Below, in pieces: positions 1 through 10,709 of a stretch of DNA of 64,000 nucleotides. Source of the DNA: Aplectana chamaeleonis (Eukaryota > Nematoda > Chromadorea > Rhabditida > Cosmocercidae); assembly GCA_029168955.1 (NCBI GenBank), contig JAPDOI010001920.1, positions 59,439 through 123,438 on the forward strand, read 5' to 3'. Both the position numbers and the translations under genes were made by a program. Within the stretch, counting starts at the first letter, position 1, and each line of letters starts with the position of its first letter. The notes under the pieces were generated by a model. It saw only the letters and a list, made by a program, of their open reading frames with translations. It made no database searches and was not told the DNA's origin.

Positions 1-508
1 CATACTTGCAAGCCTCAGGCGATCAGGAGTCATTACCAAGATCAACAAGGCTGTAAGCTTCTCCATCGCCGGCGATAAATCTGTTAATTCCCCTCCATTT
101 GAAGTTTCCGTACAAATCGATGCTAAGGATTAAAAGATGGGCGTCTTCTTGAGCAGTGCAAAGTGTGACAAGCCCGCGAAGGATTTTCTGAAAAGAGCCT
201 GCGGCCAGTGCGTTCCAGCTTAGTGGATCCGGAGACGATCAGCAAACCGTAAATAAGCTTGGTGCGATGGGAGTGTGCGCCGACCCAAAGACTGTGGGCG
301 ATACTGGTAATAGGTGCGAATAGAAGGGTGAATACGCGATGATTGGTCGGGATTGATGGCGAAAAACAGTTCACACCGCGATCAGCAGCGCGCGGTTTAG
401 GTTATAACCGCATTCGCAATTTTTACTGTTAGTAGCAAGTAGTAGGCTCAAGGATTTCAATTTCGCTCACTTCAAGCTACGACTGAATGGTTACCCTTGT
501 GAGCATGG

Positions 509-600
509 GTGTGCGGCAATGCCGTTTGCCGTTGCCGTTGTCGTTTGCCGGAATTTTCGTCTAAAACGGCAAAATTTTGGCAAAAATACGTTAAACAACA
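509..600 (+). mobile_element. hAT-like end, TTTGCCG-type interior
   Basis: It begins CATGGGTGTGCGGCAA, one base off the CAGGG terminus of hAT elements, and continues as iterated GCCGTTTGCCGTTGCCG. The same motif in inverse orientation ends at 3244 (CCGCACACCCCTG). The 8 bp before 509 (CTTGTGAG) and after 3244 (CTTTTGAG) differ at one base, so 509-3244 could be a single element. That pairing is inference. Confidence 0.45.
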
Positions 601-930
601 GGATTCGCCTTCACCGCAGCTTCTGTTTCGGTCAGTGATTTGGAGCTGCTACAACAACCAAGTGATATCAAAGTTGTAGCGTGAAAGCAGTTTTCTTTAG
701 ACCTATGAACCAGTTGAGAACTCGTGTAAATCGGTCCGCTTATCTTTGGTTGGTGGGCTGATGGTAATAATTGGGACAGAAAGTGTATCAATTCTGCAAA
801 TAGTTCTTCCGGCTCTCTTGAAATTGAGCAATCTTCACAGCGGTCAGTGAAAGCAGTGTTCAATAATTCTTGCGGTTCCGAGATCATTAGCCTAAGTGAA
901 GGGAGCTACTCTGTGACAGAGCTGAGTCTG

Positions 931-1500
931 TTAAAGGCACTGTTCACGATAAACTTCGTTCTTGAGTTTTCTTTGAAAAACAATGGTGGTAGCCCTCAGA
1001 AGCAGAACCGTGTTGAAGAAACGGAAGCAAAGCTTCCCCATAAGCAAAAAACGTTTTTGAAAATTATCCCAGTGGGCAAGTCCGGCCTCCTCGGGTTCGG
1101 TTGTTGTCATCAACGCCGACGCGGCTCTATCACTGCCTCGCTTTACCTGCGATCATTGTTTTTTCCTAGAAAGAGACCTTAGAGTCAAGAATTAGTTGAC
1201 ACAAACACTAGGAAATCGTCGACAGGCAAAAAGCTGTCTATTCCATCACCTAGTTCAATGAAAACCACTGCTGATGATCGCAGGTCAAAGCGTAGCAACG
1301 ATAGAGACGTGTCGGTGTTCACGAAAGCAAATGAACCCGAGGAGGACGGCCTTGCCCACTGGGATAATTTTCAAAACCATTTTTCGCCTCTGAGAAGGCT
1401 TTCGGATCCGTTTTTTAACACTGTTCTGCCTCTGAGGGCTATCACCATTGTTTTCCAAAGAAAAACCAAGGACGAAGTTTATAGGGAATAGTGAATTTAA
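931..1500. mobile_element. TTAA-flanked fold-back MITE (AGGCACTGTTCACG)
   Basis: TTAA at 931-934 is followed by AGGCACTGTTCACGATAAAC. The right end at 1470-1500 is the inverse and closes with TTAA. The inverted arms are long, about 190 bp: 935-1115 pairs with 1300-1490. Open frames across it exist only because both arms read through; it has no protein-coding evidence. Confidence 0.65.
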
Positions 1501-1981
1501 AGGCACAGTCCAACCTCAGAATCCTTTTTTTGTTTCTCTGCCTATCTTCAAAACGGTTCTACGTTGATTCCAATGATGTCTCTACAATCGTACAATACCA
1601 CCTGGAAACGGAGTTATGGCCCATTCAAAGTTGAGCTAGGTGAGCATTGTGGACGAGTTGTCCGAGGCTTGTAACTTCCGTCATTTGCACCCGATGTATG
1701 CGAGCCGACCAGAATCAAGAGAGCGGCTGAGAATGAAGGGAAGACCGGGGTTTTCGATCGGAAATCGAAGTTCGTCTTGCCACTGTGGAGCTCGAAAGAT
1801 GGTGAAAGGGGCGTGCCAAAGTGACTTCCCAATGTAGGCGCCCCAGGGTGGCTTCCTCCTATATCTCGCTTATTCGGAGGAACTGCGAGCTTCCACTTCA
1901 CAAAAGGTATACGGGGTGGGTCTACTTCACAATTATAAGGAAATCTCAGATTTCGTCCCTGAGCTTGGAGTGTGCATTTAA
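1497..1981. mobile_element. TTAA MITE, AGGCACAGTCC family, copy 1
   Basis: Left end TTAAAGGCACAGTCCAACCT and right end CTTGGAGTGTGCATTTAA are inverted. The interior matches the better-preserved copy at 20043-20525 over its full length (about 485 bp). It shares its left TTAA with the preceding MITE. Confidence 0.7.
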
Positions 1982-3167
1982 GAAATGCTATAAAGATGAG
2001 AAAATGAAAAATCCTTCAAGGCAACGATTAAAACCGCATTCAACTTTTCGCCAGAAATTGAAGGGTTCGAGGCCCATTGCAACAACCGTGTCGAAAACCG
2101 ACTTGAAACGAGCAACCACTAGAATTATACGGCCCCGAAACTTGAATGTGGTGTGTTCGCTCCACCCACCTCATCGGTCGCCGCAGGGGAAGTAGGTGGG
2201 CGGGCTCATAACATGCAATTTTTGGGACCTTGTAGAGCAATTTATTGCTCGCGTTTCGCCGACATTGTTGTTGTAACTGGCCTCGTGCCGGCTTGTAGGC
2301 CGAAGGCCGAATACACAGAAACGGACGCGCCCAAGAGCAGTCCGGCTGGCTAAACGAACTGCTCGCGGAGCTCCAGCGACGACGTGAGCGCAGCGGGCAT
2401 CCTTCGCATGTACCAGTCGAATTGTCTTTAAATGCCTCTCAATCTGTGTTTCGATCAGCATGCCCCTCGGAGCTCTTGATTCCCGATGGAACTTCGAAGG
2501 CTGTTTTTATCGTGAGCACTGCATTCAACTAGACTAGTTTTACCCCACTCCTGTAGCATCACAAGGAAAACCATTCAAACGTAGTTTGAAGTGAGCCAAA
2601 TTGAGAACCTTGAGCCTACTACTTGCCACTAACAAAACTGTGAGTGACTCCAGTCACAACCTAAACCGCGAGCTGCTGATCGCGGTGTGGATTGTCAATC
2701 GCCATCAATGGACCAACCGTCGCGTATTTTCACCTGAATGTCGTACCGGTATCGGCCACAGTCTTTTGATCGGCTCACAAACCCAAACCTATTGCACGAA
2801 GCTTGCTTACGGTTCGCTGATCGTCCTCGGATCGACTAGGCTGGATCGCGCTGGCCGCAAGCCCACCAGAAAAAATCATTTGCGGGTCAAACACACTTTG
2901 CACCTCTCAAAAAGATGTCCATTTTTTGGATCTCTAGCTTTGATTTCAAAGAGAACTTCAATATGTGGGGAGATAAGAATTATCTAAAGCTAACAACCTT
3001 GTTGACCTTGATAGGGACTCCTCATCACCTGAGGCTTTCAAGTAGCTTTTGGTACACGGGATTGTTCTTCTTTGAGGCTATTGAAACGCCAGGCACATAG
3101 TAACTGGCAGATATAGCATGGAATACGACATGACTAAGCTAATATTGATGTATTATAGCACAAAACA
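1982..3167. other. Stretch without an identified gene
   Basis: The right part is the second arm of the 95-2965 element. A lone TTAA-type MITE end (CGTGAGCACTGCATTCAA) lies near 2510-2528. No splice-bounded coding exon or motif was found here. Confidence 0.4.
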
Positions 3168-3244
3168 GATTTTGCCGTTTGCCGGTCGTTTTTGGGGTTT
3201 GCCGTTGCCGTTTGCCGAAATTTTAAATGCCTTTGCCGCACACC
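3168..3244 (-). mobile_element. hAT-like end, TTTGCCG-type interior
   Basis: Iterated TTTGCCG/GTTGCCG runs into TTTGCCGCACACCCCTG, the inverse of the hAT-like terminus CAGGGGTGTGCGG. It is the probable partner of the end at 509. The fragment just downstream at 3700-3822 belongs to the same family. Confidence 0.5.
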
Positions 3245-3699
3245 CCTGCTTTTGAGGCTACAGGAATGCAGTGAGACTAGTCTAATTGAATGCAGTGCTC
3301 ACGGTAAAAGCAGCCTTCGAATTTTCGAATCAAGAGCTCCGAGCTCCGACATTTGGAAATACTGTTATTGTTGCTCTGTTCGGTTTTGTTATAGAGGTGT
3401 GGGAGAGACGATGAAGGTGAACAAGGGTTTTTCGCAATTTTGGCATTCTTAAAGGGTTAAGAATGCCAAAATGGCGAAAAAGATGATCAAGAAAAGACAT
3501 CTGGAGGCTCCCAAATAATTTAGAACTTGAGCGAGCTTCTCTGATTACCCAGTCGAGATGTTTTCATAAGTTACCGATTGAAAGGGTACAATTATACATT
3601 GAATGAACCGTAACCAGAAGCTGGAACTAGTCAAAATAATTATTTGCAGCAGCTAGCACCAACACAGAGACTGCGGTGAGGGCAAATCCTGTTGTTTCA

Positions 3700-3822
3700 A
3701 CGAATTTTCGCCGAAAATTTGCCGTTTTAGACGAAAATTTCGGCAAACGGCAACGGCAACGGCAAACCCCAAAAATGGCCGGCAAACGGCATACGGCAAT
3801 TGCCGCACACCCCTGGTTCTGT
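3700..3822 (-). mobile_element. hAT-like end, TTTGCCG family
   Basis: It contains GGCAAACGGCAACGGCAAC iterations and ends CCGCACACCCCTG, the same terminus as at 3244. The matching left end was not located, so this is a solo end or a rearranged copy. Confidence 0.45.
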
Positions 3823-3991
3823 TGGATTTTGAGGTGAAGAAATCGCCAAATACATAATTCTGTCACTTGACTATGATTTTTGTTTGGTTCGCAAATTTTT
3901 GCAACCAGAAAGTGGATTTTCTTGAATTCCTGCAAAAAACGAAAAAACTGCAACTCTCCCTTACGCACAAAGGGGAGCCTAAGCGCAACAC

Positions 3992-4550
3992 TTAAAGACA
4001 GTGTTCACGAGAAAAAACAGTAATCTAGTTTCCGATGTTTCTGGGCAGGGAAGTCCACTAAGTGGAGGTTAATAGGGAAAAGTCCCCACAGAACAGTCAA
4101 ATACTGGAGAAAAACTGTTCAAATAAGTTTCTGAAAAGACTTAGTTATGCCCCTGGTGTGCTTCGGAAGACTGCAGACAAGGCGTCAAACCTATCGTGGG
4201 AAACGGTTTGCCCGCTTCAATACGTAGTCTTAGGTAAGTCGCTTTGTTTTCTGTTTATTGTACCGAAAACTCTTCAATAAGATGGGCTAAAACTCGTGCT
4301 GGAATGCTAGAACATTTCGTGATAAAGAATATTCAAAAATTCGGTGCCTGTTCCTCTGGTGAAACGAACGCAGCACAACGGTTATATGACGTGGGCGGGG
4401 TGACCAAGGGGGTCAGACGATCCATGAGATTACCACCCTTTTACTGGCCGTTTTTTATTGTACTTTCGTTCTTACTCTTCTTACAGGGACCCTAAGCTTA
4501 CGCTTTCGCCAAAGAACTGACAACGTTTTCAACGTGAACACTGCCTTTAA
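3992..4550. mobile_element. TTAA MITE, family C, copy 1
   Basis: TTAAAGACAGTGTTCACGAG at the left and AACGTGAACACTGCCTTTAA at the right form the inverted ends. The interior, including the stretch 4060-4115 with GGTTAATAGGGAAAAGTCCC, is repeated in the copy at 58663-59206. Confidence 0.7.
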
Positions 4551-4987
4551 AGGAAAAAAAACCCCGAATGTAAGTTAGAAAAAAAAACGTGAAAAAACCA
4601 GCTAGGTGAAAACTCATCTAAAACTTTACCTGATGAGCCGATAGTATCATGAATCTTGCGTAGGAGGGCGTGAGGAACTCACCGTATGCTCAGTATGTTA
4701 GCCTTTTCAAGGGCGTTGGACTATACCTATTACTCATTATACTTCAAAATAGAGGTAATCGCCTGAGACACATATAGCAGTGTGCAAATCGGAAGCGAGA
4801 GGGTAGCCAATCAAAATAACAACCGAATCTGATTACCATGGGCATCAACGTTGTCACTGATGATAAGCGAGCGTGGCCATGCCGACTGCATGCTATCTGA
4901 AAACTCTTGCAAGGTCATTCTATGGTCAAACACACGAAGGGATTTTGTGTAAACAGATCAAAGACCCATGCACTCACATCGAAGTGG

Positions 4988-5077
4988 CTACTTTGTAAAC
5001 GCACTGTGTGCGTGTAATGCCAGAAGTCGCAGTAGTAGCAGTACATCGATTTTCATTTTCATGCTGAGCGTTTCCAT
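4988..5077 (-). CDS. Possible signal-peptide exon (29 codons)
   Basis: A short minus-strand frame starts METLSMKMKIDVLLLLRLLA and continues HAHSAFT. This has the layout of a secretory signal peptide: basic start, Leu-rich core, small residues near a cleavage site. It is directly preceded by CTAAG, which could serve as a trans-splice acceptor. A possible next exon lies at about 4840-4910 after AGTTTTCAG. No homology is recognised, and the gene could be fortuitous. Confidence 0.25.
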   Translation of the reverse strand: METLSMKMKIDVLLLLRLLALHAHSAFTK

Positions 5078-5189
5078 CTTAGATCGCAGGACGCTAGTCA
5101 ATGGATGCTTACACACAAACATTGGTGGGGAAGTTTCCGACGAGAATAGGACTTGATTTGGTCGCCATCGCTTGGTCGAGTGGAGAACG

Positions 5190-5221
5190 GTGAGACGTCC
5201 CCTCATTTGGGGACGTCTCAC
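5190..5221. other. Perfect 13-bp hairpin before a T-run
   Basis: GTGAGACGTCCCC and its exact inverse flank a 6-nt loop, followed by a run of T. It looks like a bacterial terminator, but in this eukaryotic context it is more likely the remnant core of a fold-back repeat. Confidence 0.5.
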
Positions 5222-5335
5222 ACTTTTTTTCTCAACGAAGGTAGTTTGAAACAGTTGATTGGGGGGGGGGTGGTACAACAAGGAAAGTCCCCTTCGTGGC
5301 AATTTCCATGGCCTCCCCCAATCATGATGGAGGCT

Positions 5336-5745
5336 AGGGGCCGAATAGAGTCTTGTCGCGCAAAGGCGCGGCAGCATGGTGTGCAGCCGTATCGATCACG
5401 TGGCGCGGTGGTTCGATTAGGGGTCGTTTGTACTTCCACCACCGAGAGAAGCGGCAAAGTGCATTTCTGTAAGGGGTCGTTTATACTTCCAACGCTGAGC
5501 GTCGCGGCGAAGTGCAATCCTATCATATCGATGAGCCGCGCCGCGTGATCAATATTACAGAAATGAATTACGCAGCGCCGCTCGGCGGCGGAAGTATAAA
5601 CGACGCCTTAGACTGGGTCAGGGCAGAATTCGGCAGCGGCCTGCGCCGACGGCTGCCGCATGGCTAGGCGGCGCCGCTTTGCAACCTCGAGCGGTGCGGC
5701 GAAGTGGCGCGACGACAGCAGACGGTCGAGCCCGCTTATCATGAT
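5336..5745 (+). repeat. GC-rich repeat, copy 1, split by a MITE
   Basis: The sequence GGGGCCGAATAGAGTC through to GACGGTCGAG is present again at 61150-61382 in the same orientation. This copy carries an extra 191 bp (MITE plus duplicated TTA) that the second copy lacks. The GC content contrasts with the AT-rich surroundings. Confidence 0.75.
5420..5607. mobile_element. Harbinger-like MITE, TTA duplicated
   Basis: Left end GGGGTCGTTTGTACTTCC and right end GGAAGTATAAACGACGCC are inverted and flanked by TTA (5417-5419, 5608-5610). The repeat copy at 61 kb shows the uninterrupted site. A 3-bp TTA duplication is the PIF/Harbinger signature. The left terminus is itself partially duplicated at 5473. 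Confidence 0.75.
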
Positions 5746-6704
5746 CAAATGATCACTTATATATGTTTATGAGGTGAATGTCTATTTTATTATGTACCTA
5801 CATCGAGGTCACTTCAAGTCATTGGGTTTTGAGCTCGTAAAACTTGATTTTTGAAGTTTGAAGATCTAGCGTTTGGATCGAGTCCTTATGGACTGGGACC
5901 GGCCGCAATAAATTCACAACCATTGAAAACTTTACAGTATACATATTATGAAAAACATGCTTATCTGTGGAATAAACAGGAGACGAGGCTTCAGTGCTAT
6001 GGCATTGATCTCAGAAACCGATTGCCTTTTTGTTGGAACTCGAAGGTTGAAGCGAAATTATCATGATTGATTGAATTCTAATCAATTGCTTCCGAAGAGG
6101 CAAGACGTGGCTTGAAGTTTACGCTATGAGAGAAGAAGATGGGTAGAATTGAGCGGCGGCAAAGGTCTTCAAGACCACTATGGCGCCCGTTTTTTTCTCC
6201 AGCTGGGCGTCCACAATGTGAGAGAAGACGAGATTGTGTTTTCATTGGTATGAAAAGGGTTGCAGGCACCATGTACCACTGTGCCAATTTGCGGGCGTAG
6301 CAATCACAAAGTTTAAGGAATGTCAAATTTGTAAATAAACCGCAGGTTTATAGGCAGAATATGCCGTGAATATGGACTTGCGAGTCTTTGATACCACAAG
6401 AGCAGTGAAACATTCACCTATCTCGTTCAGTAACTTGAATACTTTCGAAATGGCTGAGCTGGCGATCCGAGGTTTGACTTCTAGCTCGTCTTCTTGAGCA
6501 GTGTTGAAGGCCGCCATCTGCCCTCGCGATCGTATAAGAACAAAATCCTGGAATCGGATGTACAAGCTCCACTGTACGTATAAACTTAACAAACCAGTAC
6601 TTAGGTTAATGTATGGCTGCAATCATAACATTCGCAGCCAAGTTCTGTTACAATTTCGCACTACATTTTACATAATTTGTTGCTATATACTGTTTTTGAA
6701 ATGC
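5746..6704. other. Stretch with only weak exon-like ORFs
   Basis: No repeat was recognised. On the minus strand, 6420-6513 reads MAAFNTAQEDELEVKPRIAS onward, up to a possible donor G/GTGAATG, and another open stretch lies at 6080-6200. This could be an unrecognised host exon pair, but frames and acceptors do not settle it. Confidence 0.25.
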
Positions 6705-7199
6705 TTAAAGGCACAGGACACCCAAAAAATTATTTTTCAGATTTCATGCTTATCTTGGAGAGAGCCTTTCTCTGATCACAATGGTATCTTTGAAATCGTC
6801 CTAGACCCCCTACGAACGGAGATATGGCTCCTTGAAAATGCCTGCACTTTGAGGGCAAAAATTTCGTGGACGAGTTGTCTCAGGCCTGTATTTCTCTTCG
6901 TTTGCAATCGCTGCACGAGAGCAACACAGGATGAGGAGATAGACCGGTAGTGGACCGAAGAACAACGACTTGTTGAAAATTCATCAATCTATTTAGCCGC
7001 GCTATCCGAGTTCGTAAATCTGGTAGGGGCCGGGCCTGTGGTGGTGAGCGAAGGAGGTCGGGCCTGTGGTGGCCGCCTATTTCTCGCTTATTTGAAGGAA
7101 TTGAGATCTCGCACTTGGCACGTGTTATACAGGAGGGGTCTCCTACACAATTACACGAAAATCTCAAAATTCATATCTGAGGGTGTACTGTGCCTTTAA
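6705..7199. mobile_element. TTAA MITE, AGGCACAGGACACCC variant
   Basis: TTAAAGGCACAGGACACCC (left) and GGGTGTACTGTGCCTTTAA (right) are inverted ends. The interior is distantly like the 20043-20525 family. The right TTAA is shared with the MITE that begins at 7196. Confidence 0.7.
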
Positions 7200-7756
7200 A
7201 GGCAGTGGTCGCGATCAAATATGCTTGTCGTCTTTTTCTCTCCAAATCCTTTCCTGGGTCTCGAGAAGTAGGACCTATAAGAAAAAATCGCGAAAAAACC
7301 ACTGTTTTGGGCCGAATTTGAAACCTGAACTTTCTTGTCTTTTGATGGTGGACGAAGAGCCCTCTCCACATCATCGGTACATCGATGACCTCTTATATGA
7401 AGAACATCAGCTAGCTTGAAATTGAATGTCAATCAATGAACCTTCGAATTTATGTACACATCTAGTCAAAAACATTGACTGAAGTGCTTGCATTCATTGT
7501 TCAACTGTTTTATTAGGTAAATTTGCATTTATTTCGTCCTCTGAATGTCGATGATTTTTGACTGCTCGGCATGAGACTGCGATCTTTTTCGTCATCGCTG
7601 TGCACGTGTGCACGAACTAGCTTCTTTGGGCCCTGAAAACTCTATTTGTAGACCGTTTTTCACCGCGCTACCTTCATAGTTTTTCAGCTGTTTTTGATCT
7701 AAGCTGATTTTTGTAGTTTTTTCGATAACGTTTTTCATCGTGACCACTGCCTTTAA
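7196..7756. mobile_element. TTAA MITE, AGGCAGTGGTC family, copy 1
   Basis: The ends TTAAAGGCAGTGGTCGCGAT and ATCGTGACCACTGCCTTTAA are inverted and bounded by TTAA. Related full copies are at 14179-14710 (inverted) and 44789-45344 (same orientation). Confidence 0.8.
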
Positions 7757-7774
7757 TGCCTTTTTCATGGCATG

Positions 7775-7845
7775 ATATATGGCAGGACGCGAACCTGTAT
7801 TGCACGCTTTCCGGGCGAGAGTGTTACCATTACACCACCGACACA
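7775..7845 (-). tRNA. tRNA-like pseudogene
   Basis: This is the inverse copy of the module at 8535. The D-arm (GTGT/ACAC) and anticodon region (CCGGAAA) are kept. The T-stem has a mismatch and the acceptor 3' side is altered (CATATATC), so it is unlikely to be functional. Confidence 0.35.
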
Positions 7846-7932
7846 GCGCTCTGCATCCCTCAGCTATTCACACATAAATTCATTTTCATACCATTTCAAA
7901 AACATCAAAATTACATCTTCCAAGGCCTCAGC

Positions 7933-8429
7933 TCAAAGGCAGTGCTCACAATGAAAATCCCTTCTCTGTTTTTTATTTCACCTATCTTGAAAACGGTCCC
8001 ATTCTGATTCCAATGATGTCTCTGGAATCGTACAAGACCTTCTGGGAACAGAGTTATGGTCCCTTAAAAATTGAGCTAGGGAAGCATGGCGGACGAGTTG
8101 TCCGAGGCTTGTAACTTCCGTCTTCTGCAGCCGATAAAAGCGAGCTGACCTGTGTAAAGAGAAAAGTTGAGAATGAAGGGAAGAACGGGGCCATTGACAG
8201 GGAACCATCGCTCATCTCACGATCTCGAGTGTTCCATTGTTCACGTCGAGGGGCGGAAAGGGGCCGGACTTGCCCAAAGCGGCGGGTTTTCCCTTTTTTC
8301 TAAGCCGTTTTGCGGCTCCTGGGTAGCTTTTCGTCCCGTTTCTTCGACGCTGTCCTGCTTCTGATAGCCACGAGAAGCGTTTGCCATGGAAAATTCGAGA
8401 AGGAAGTTTATCGTGAACAGTGCCTTTAA
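7933..8429. mobile_element. TTAA MITE inside the tRNA-like inverted pair
   Basis: Left end TCAAAGGCAGTGCTCACAAT and right end ATCGTGAACAGTGCCTTTAA are inverted. Part of the interior (7985-8110) matches the AGGCACAGTCC family, so this is a mosaic or an intermediate family. Confidence 0.7.
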
Positions 8430-8534
8430 CTGGATTTAATGGAGATATGTGCTTACCAGATCATACCCGTTAACGGGTGATTGCTGTTGTGCCTACACAG
8501 TTTATGTGTGAATAGCTTAGGGATGCAGAGCGGG

Positions 8535-8605
8535 ATGTCGGTGGTGTAATGGTAACACTCTCGCCCGGAAAGCGTGCAATGCAGGTTCGAGTCCTGCCTG
8601 ACATC
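8535..8605 (+). tRNA. tRNA-like cloverleaf, probably non-functional
   Basis: The 71 nt fold into a cloverleaf: acceptor ATGTCGG/CTGACAT, D-stem GTGT/ACAC, anticodon stem with one T-T mismatch, T-stem GCAGG/CCTGC with loop TTCGAGT. The anticodon loop CCGGAAA has C instead of T at position 33; read normally the anticodon would be GGA (Ser), but the short variable loop is wrong for tRNA-Ser. It occurs in repeat context with a second copy, so a SINE-like tRNA relic is likelier. Confidence 0.4.
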
Positions 8606-8609
8606 TGAG

Positions 8610-8963
8610 TTTTGCGTTCAACTCGGCTACCTTGTGATAGCTATATACTGTATTATAGACTTTGTCTGTTTTGTCTATATGGTCTATGCTCTATTATTCA
8701 TTCATTCTATGCCAGCGGACAAGGCGGTGGTGCGGTTGCGTATTTTCCCTTAGGATACCCTACGTAGACACAGCTCGTTCGGTTGCAAGAATCAATAGAG
8801 GACAGCTGATAATTTTTTTCTGGGTTATGGTTTTTCTGTTTTCACCATTTTTTTTTTCGTGTTATTTTGGCGTGTACATATAGTAAGTATACATAGAGTA
8901 AATAATTTAGGCCTACTGATACTGTGTGCGGGAGGGGGGGGGGGAGATTAACCGTTTTCAACG
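8610..8963. other. Stretch without recognised feature
   Basis: Nothing identifiable was found apart from a G-run near 8930-8943, immediately left of the large hAT-like element. Confidence 0.4.
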
Positions 8964-9144
8964 TTTCCGATCAGGGGTTTGCGGAATTTTTTGTTTTCTG
9001 CCCATTTTTAGCCATTTTTTTCTGTTTTCTGTTTTCGGTAAAACAGGCAAAAATTGGTGGCCGGATTTATCAAAGCTTTGTCGATATGTTAAGAGTGTAC
9101 TTCACCTAGGCTCTTTGCAGTTCCCCCACGCTGGACACGTTTCT

Positions 9145-9250
9145 CGCCGTAGTGGTTATCCATTAGGGTGCGTGTGGCATGGTGGGAGGAAGCGCTGCTG
9201 TTCGCCGTACACTGTCGGGTTCGATCCTCGCCGAGGTAAACCAAACCAAC
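9145..9250 (+). repeat. tRNA-like module 1 of the hAT-like element
   Basis: It contains TGGTTATCCATTAGGG and a B-box-like GGGTTCGATCCTCG, as in tRNA-derived SINEs. The inverse copy is at 57715-57835 in copy B. No convincing full cloverleaf is seen. Confidence 0.45.
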
Positions 9251-9321
9251 TATTCCTCCGGGGCCCTTTAATTGGTAACACATTCATGTAGGCATTGCTT
9301 CGTTGGGTGGAGCCATAGGTT

Positions 9322-10558
9322 GTCCAATGATTCTTGTCCGAAAATTTCACCATTTCTAATTTTTTTCAACTTTATTGAAAACAAGTCTAATCAACAATAT
9401 AATCACCACAGTTATATACTACAGTGGCCCATCGATTGGGCAGGTCGCCGATGCCCTTCGCCTAGAACTCCGGGGGCTGCGACTCGAAGAAATCCGGATT
9501 TGAGGTACTCGTAGTTGGTGATTTTTCTTCCTGCCAAATGGTGCTTCAGCGGGAGGAACAAATGATAGTCGGAGGGGGCGAGGTCCGGGGAATACGGCGG
9601 ATGGGCAACTGTCTCCCAGCCGAGCGTCGCCAACTTCTGCTGGGACTCCTTCGCCACGTGGGGGGGCGCGTTGTCGTGCAGCAGGTGGACCGAGGCCCGT
9701 TGGGGACGCTTTTCTCGGATGGCGGCGGCTAGTTTCTCGGGCTGATTGGTGTAGATGGAGGCGGTGACCGTCCTGCCTTAAGGGAGCAGCTCGATGTACA
9801 GCATGCCCTTGGTGTCCCACCAGCAGCAGAGCATGCATGGTCTTCGGCGGGTGCAGGTCGGCTTTCGGCGTCGTCGGCGGCTCTTCTCCGCGTGAGATCC
9901 AGACGGCACGGCGGCCGACGTTGTCGTAGAGGACCCAGCTCTCATCCCCAGTAATCAGGTCCTCGAGAAACTCCTTGCGATGCGGACGAAGGAGTAGGGA
10001 CTGGCAGACGGCCACGCGGCTCTGCTTGTTGGCGTCCGTCAGACGGTGGAGGATCCAACGGGCCAGAACTTTGTGGTAGCCGAGTAAGTTGAGTCGATTG
10101 TGGATGGTGGACTTGCTGCAGCCGAGCGTCGTCGCCAGTTCACGGGTGGTGGCTTCTGGCTTCTCCTTGATACAGCGACGGACTTCGTCATCATCCCCCT
10201 TACAAGGCCTCCCGCTGTGCTCCCTGTCCTCGAGGCTCGTGTCGCCGCTCTCGAAACGATTGAACCAGCGTCTGACTGTGCGTTGGGACACTGCATCCTC
10301 CTTGCACGCTCTGCAGATGTTGGCGACCGCGGTGCCCGTGTCGTTGCCCAGCAGCCACTCGTAGTACACGAACGTACGAATTCGACCTTGGTCGATTTTA
10401 GCTTGTACTGGAAGCTTGACGCGGCGACCGCGCCTTATATACACCTAGCGTTGAACTTTGGAGAACCTTCTAGAAGGTTCTTACACTTGCCTGATATTAT
10501 AACACTTTCAAGGAAAATTATAGAAATTTGAAAATTTTCGGACAGGAATTATTGGGTA
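9322..10558 (-). mobile_element. mariner element, degenerate
   Basis: The terminal repeats pair: left CCAATGATTCTTGTCCGAAA (9324 on) with the inverse of the right end CCCAATAATTCCTGTCCGAA (ending 10556). The right end abuts TA at 10557-10558; the left TA is decayed. The length of about 1.24 kb is typical of mariner. It sits inside hAT-like copy A and is therefore younger than that insertion. Confidence 0.85.
9412..10444 (-). pseudogene. mariner transposase pseudogene
   Basis: The N-terminal half shows a paired helix-turn-helix region (residues 25-130, including RELATTLGCSKSTIHNRLN) and the first catalytic aspartate in ITGDESW. The second and third aspartates lie in another frame (HDNAPPH and YSPDLAPSDYH), 34 residues apart, giving the mariner D,D34D signature. 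Two lesions are clear: a 4-bp ATGC duplication near 9831-9838 that shifts the frame, and an in-frame stop at 9778-9780. The protein would cut and paste the mariner element at TA sites; this copy cannot make it. Confidence 0.9.
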
Positions 10559-10709
10559 CCTCACCAACCATCACCTCAGGGCAGGTAGAGGGGGGAACCT
10601 TCACCGTTGGTAAAACCGGTGACCATCGGTGAAACGCCCCGAAAAACAATGAAAGTGACCCAACACTCATGCAAGTCATTTTCAAGATTGGGTGGGTGTC
10701 ACTGCTAGT

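Larger units (their letters stand above)
95..2965. repeat. Large element with ~380-bp inverted arms
   Basis: The segment 95-475 reappears as its reverse complement at about 2578-2965. Shared landmarks include the paired stretches around 130-160/2895-2925 and 430-470/2585-2630. The arms are diverged, roughly 70-80% by eye, and face each other across 2.1 kb that holds two TTAA MITEs. This layout fits an old fold-back or TIR DNA transposon. No transposase is visible between the arms. Confidence 0.6.
7770..8606. repeat. Inverted pair of tRNA-like modules with a MITE in the loop
   Basis: The sequence 8490-8606 is the inverse of 7770-7880, including about 35 bp upstream of the tRNA-like core (GGGATGCAGAGCG). 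Between the arms lies a complete TTAA MITE at 7933-8429. The arrangement resembles a fold-back derived from a tRNA-related SINE. Confidence 0.65.

Noticed and set aside
847..1182. Host gene of 111 codons
   Set aside because: The frame lies across the long inverted arm of a TTAA MITE, and the opposite arm gives a mirror ORF.
5190..5230. Rho-independent terminator
   Set aside because: Hairpin plus T-run fits the pattern, but the window is nuclear eukaryotic DNA and no gene ends there.
8535..8605. Functional tRNA-Ser(GGA)
   Set aside because: C33, a mismatched anticodon stem, a short variable loop and an inverted duplicate in repeat context argue for a SINE-like relic.
9419..10444. Intact 341-codon mariner transposase
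   Set aside because: Only the first two-thirds is in the right frame; after the 4-bp duplication the frame is a shadow, and the true C-terminal part lies in another frame.
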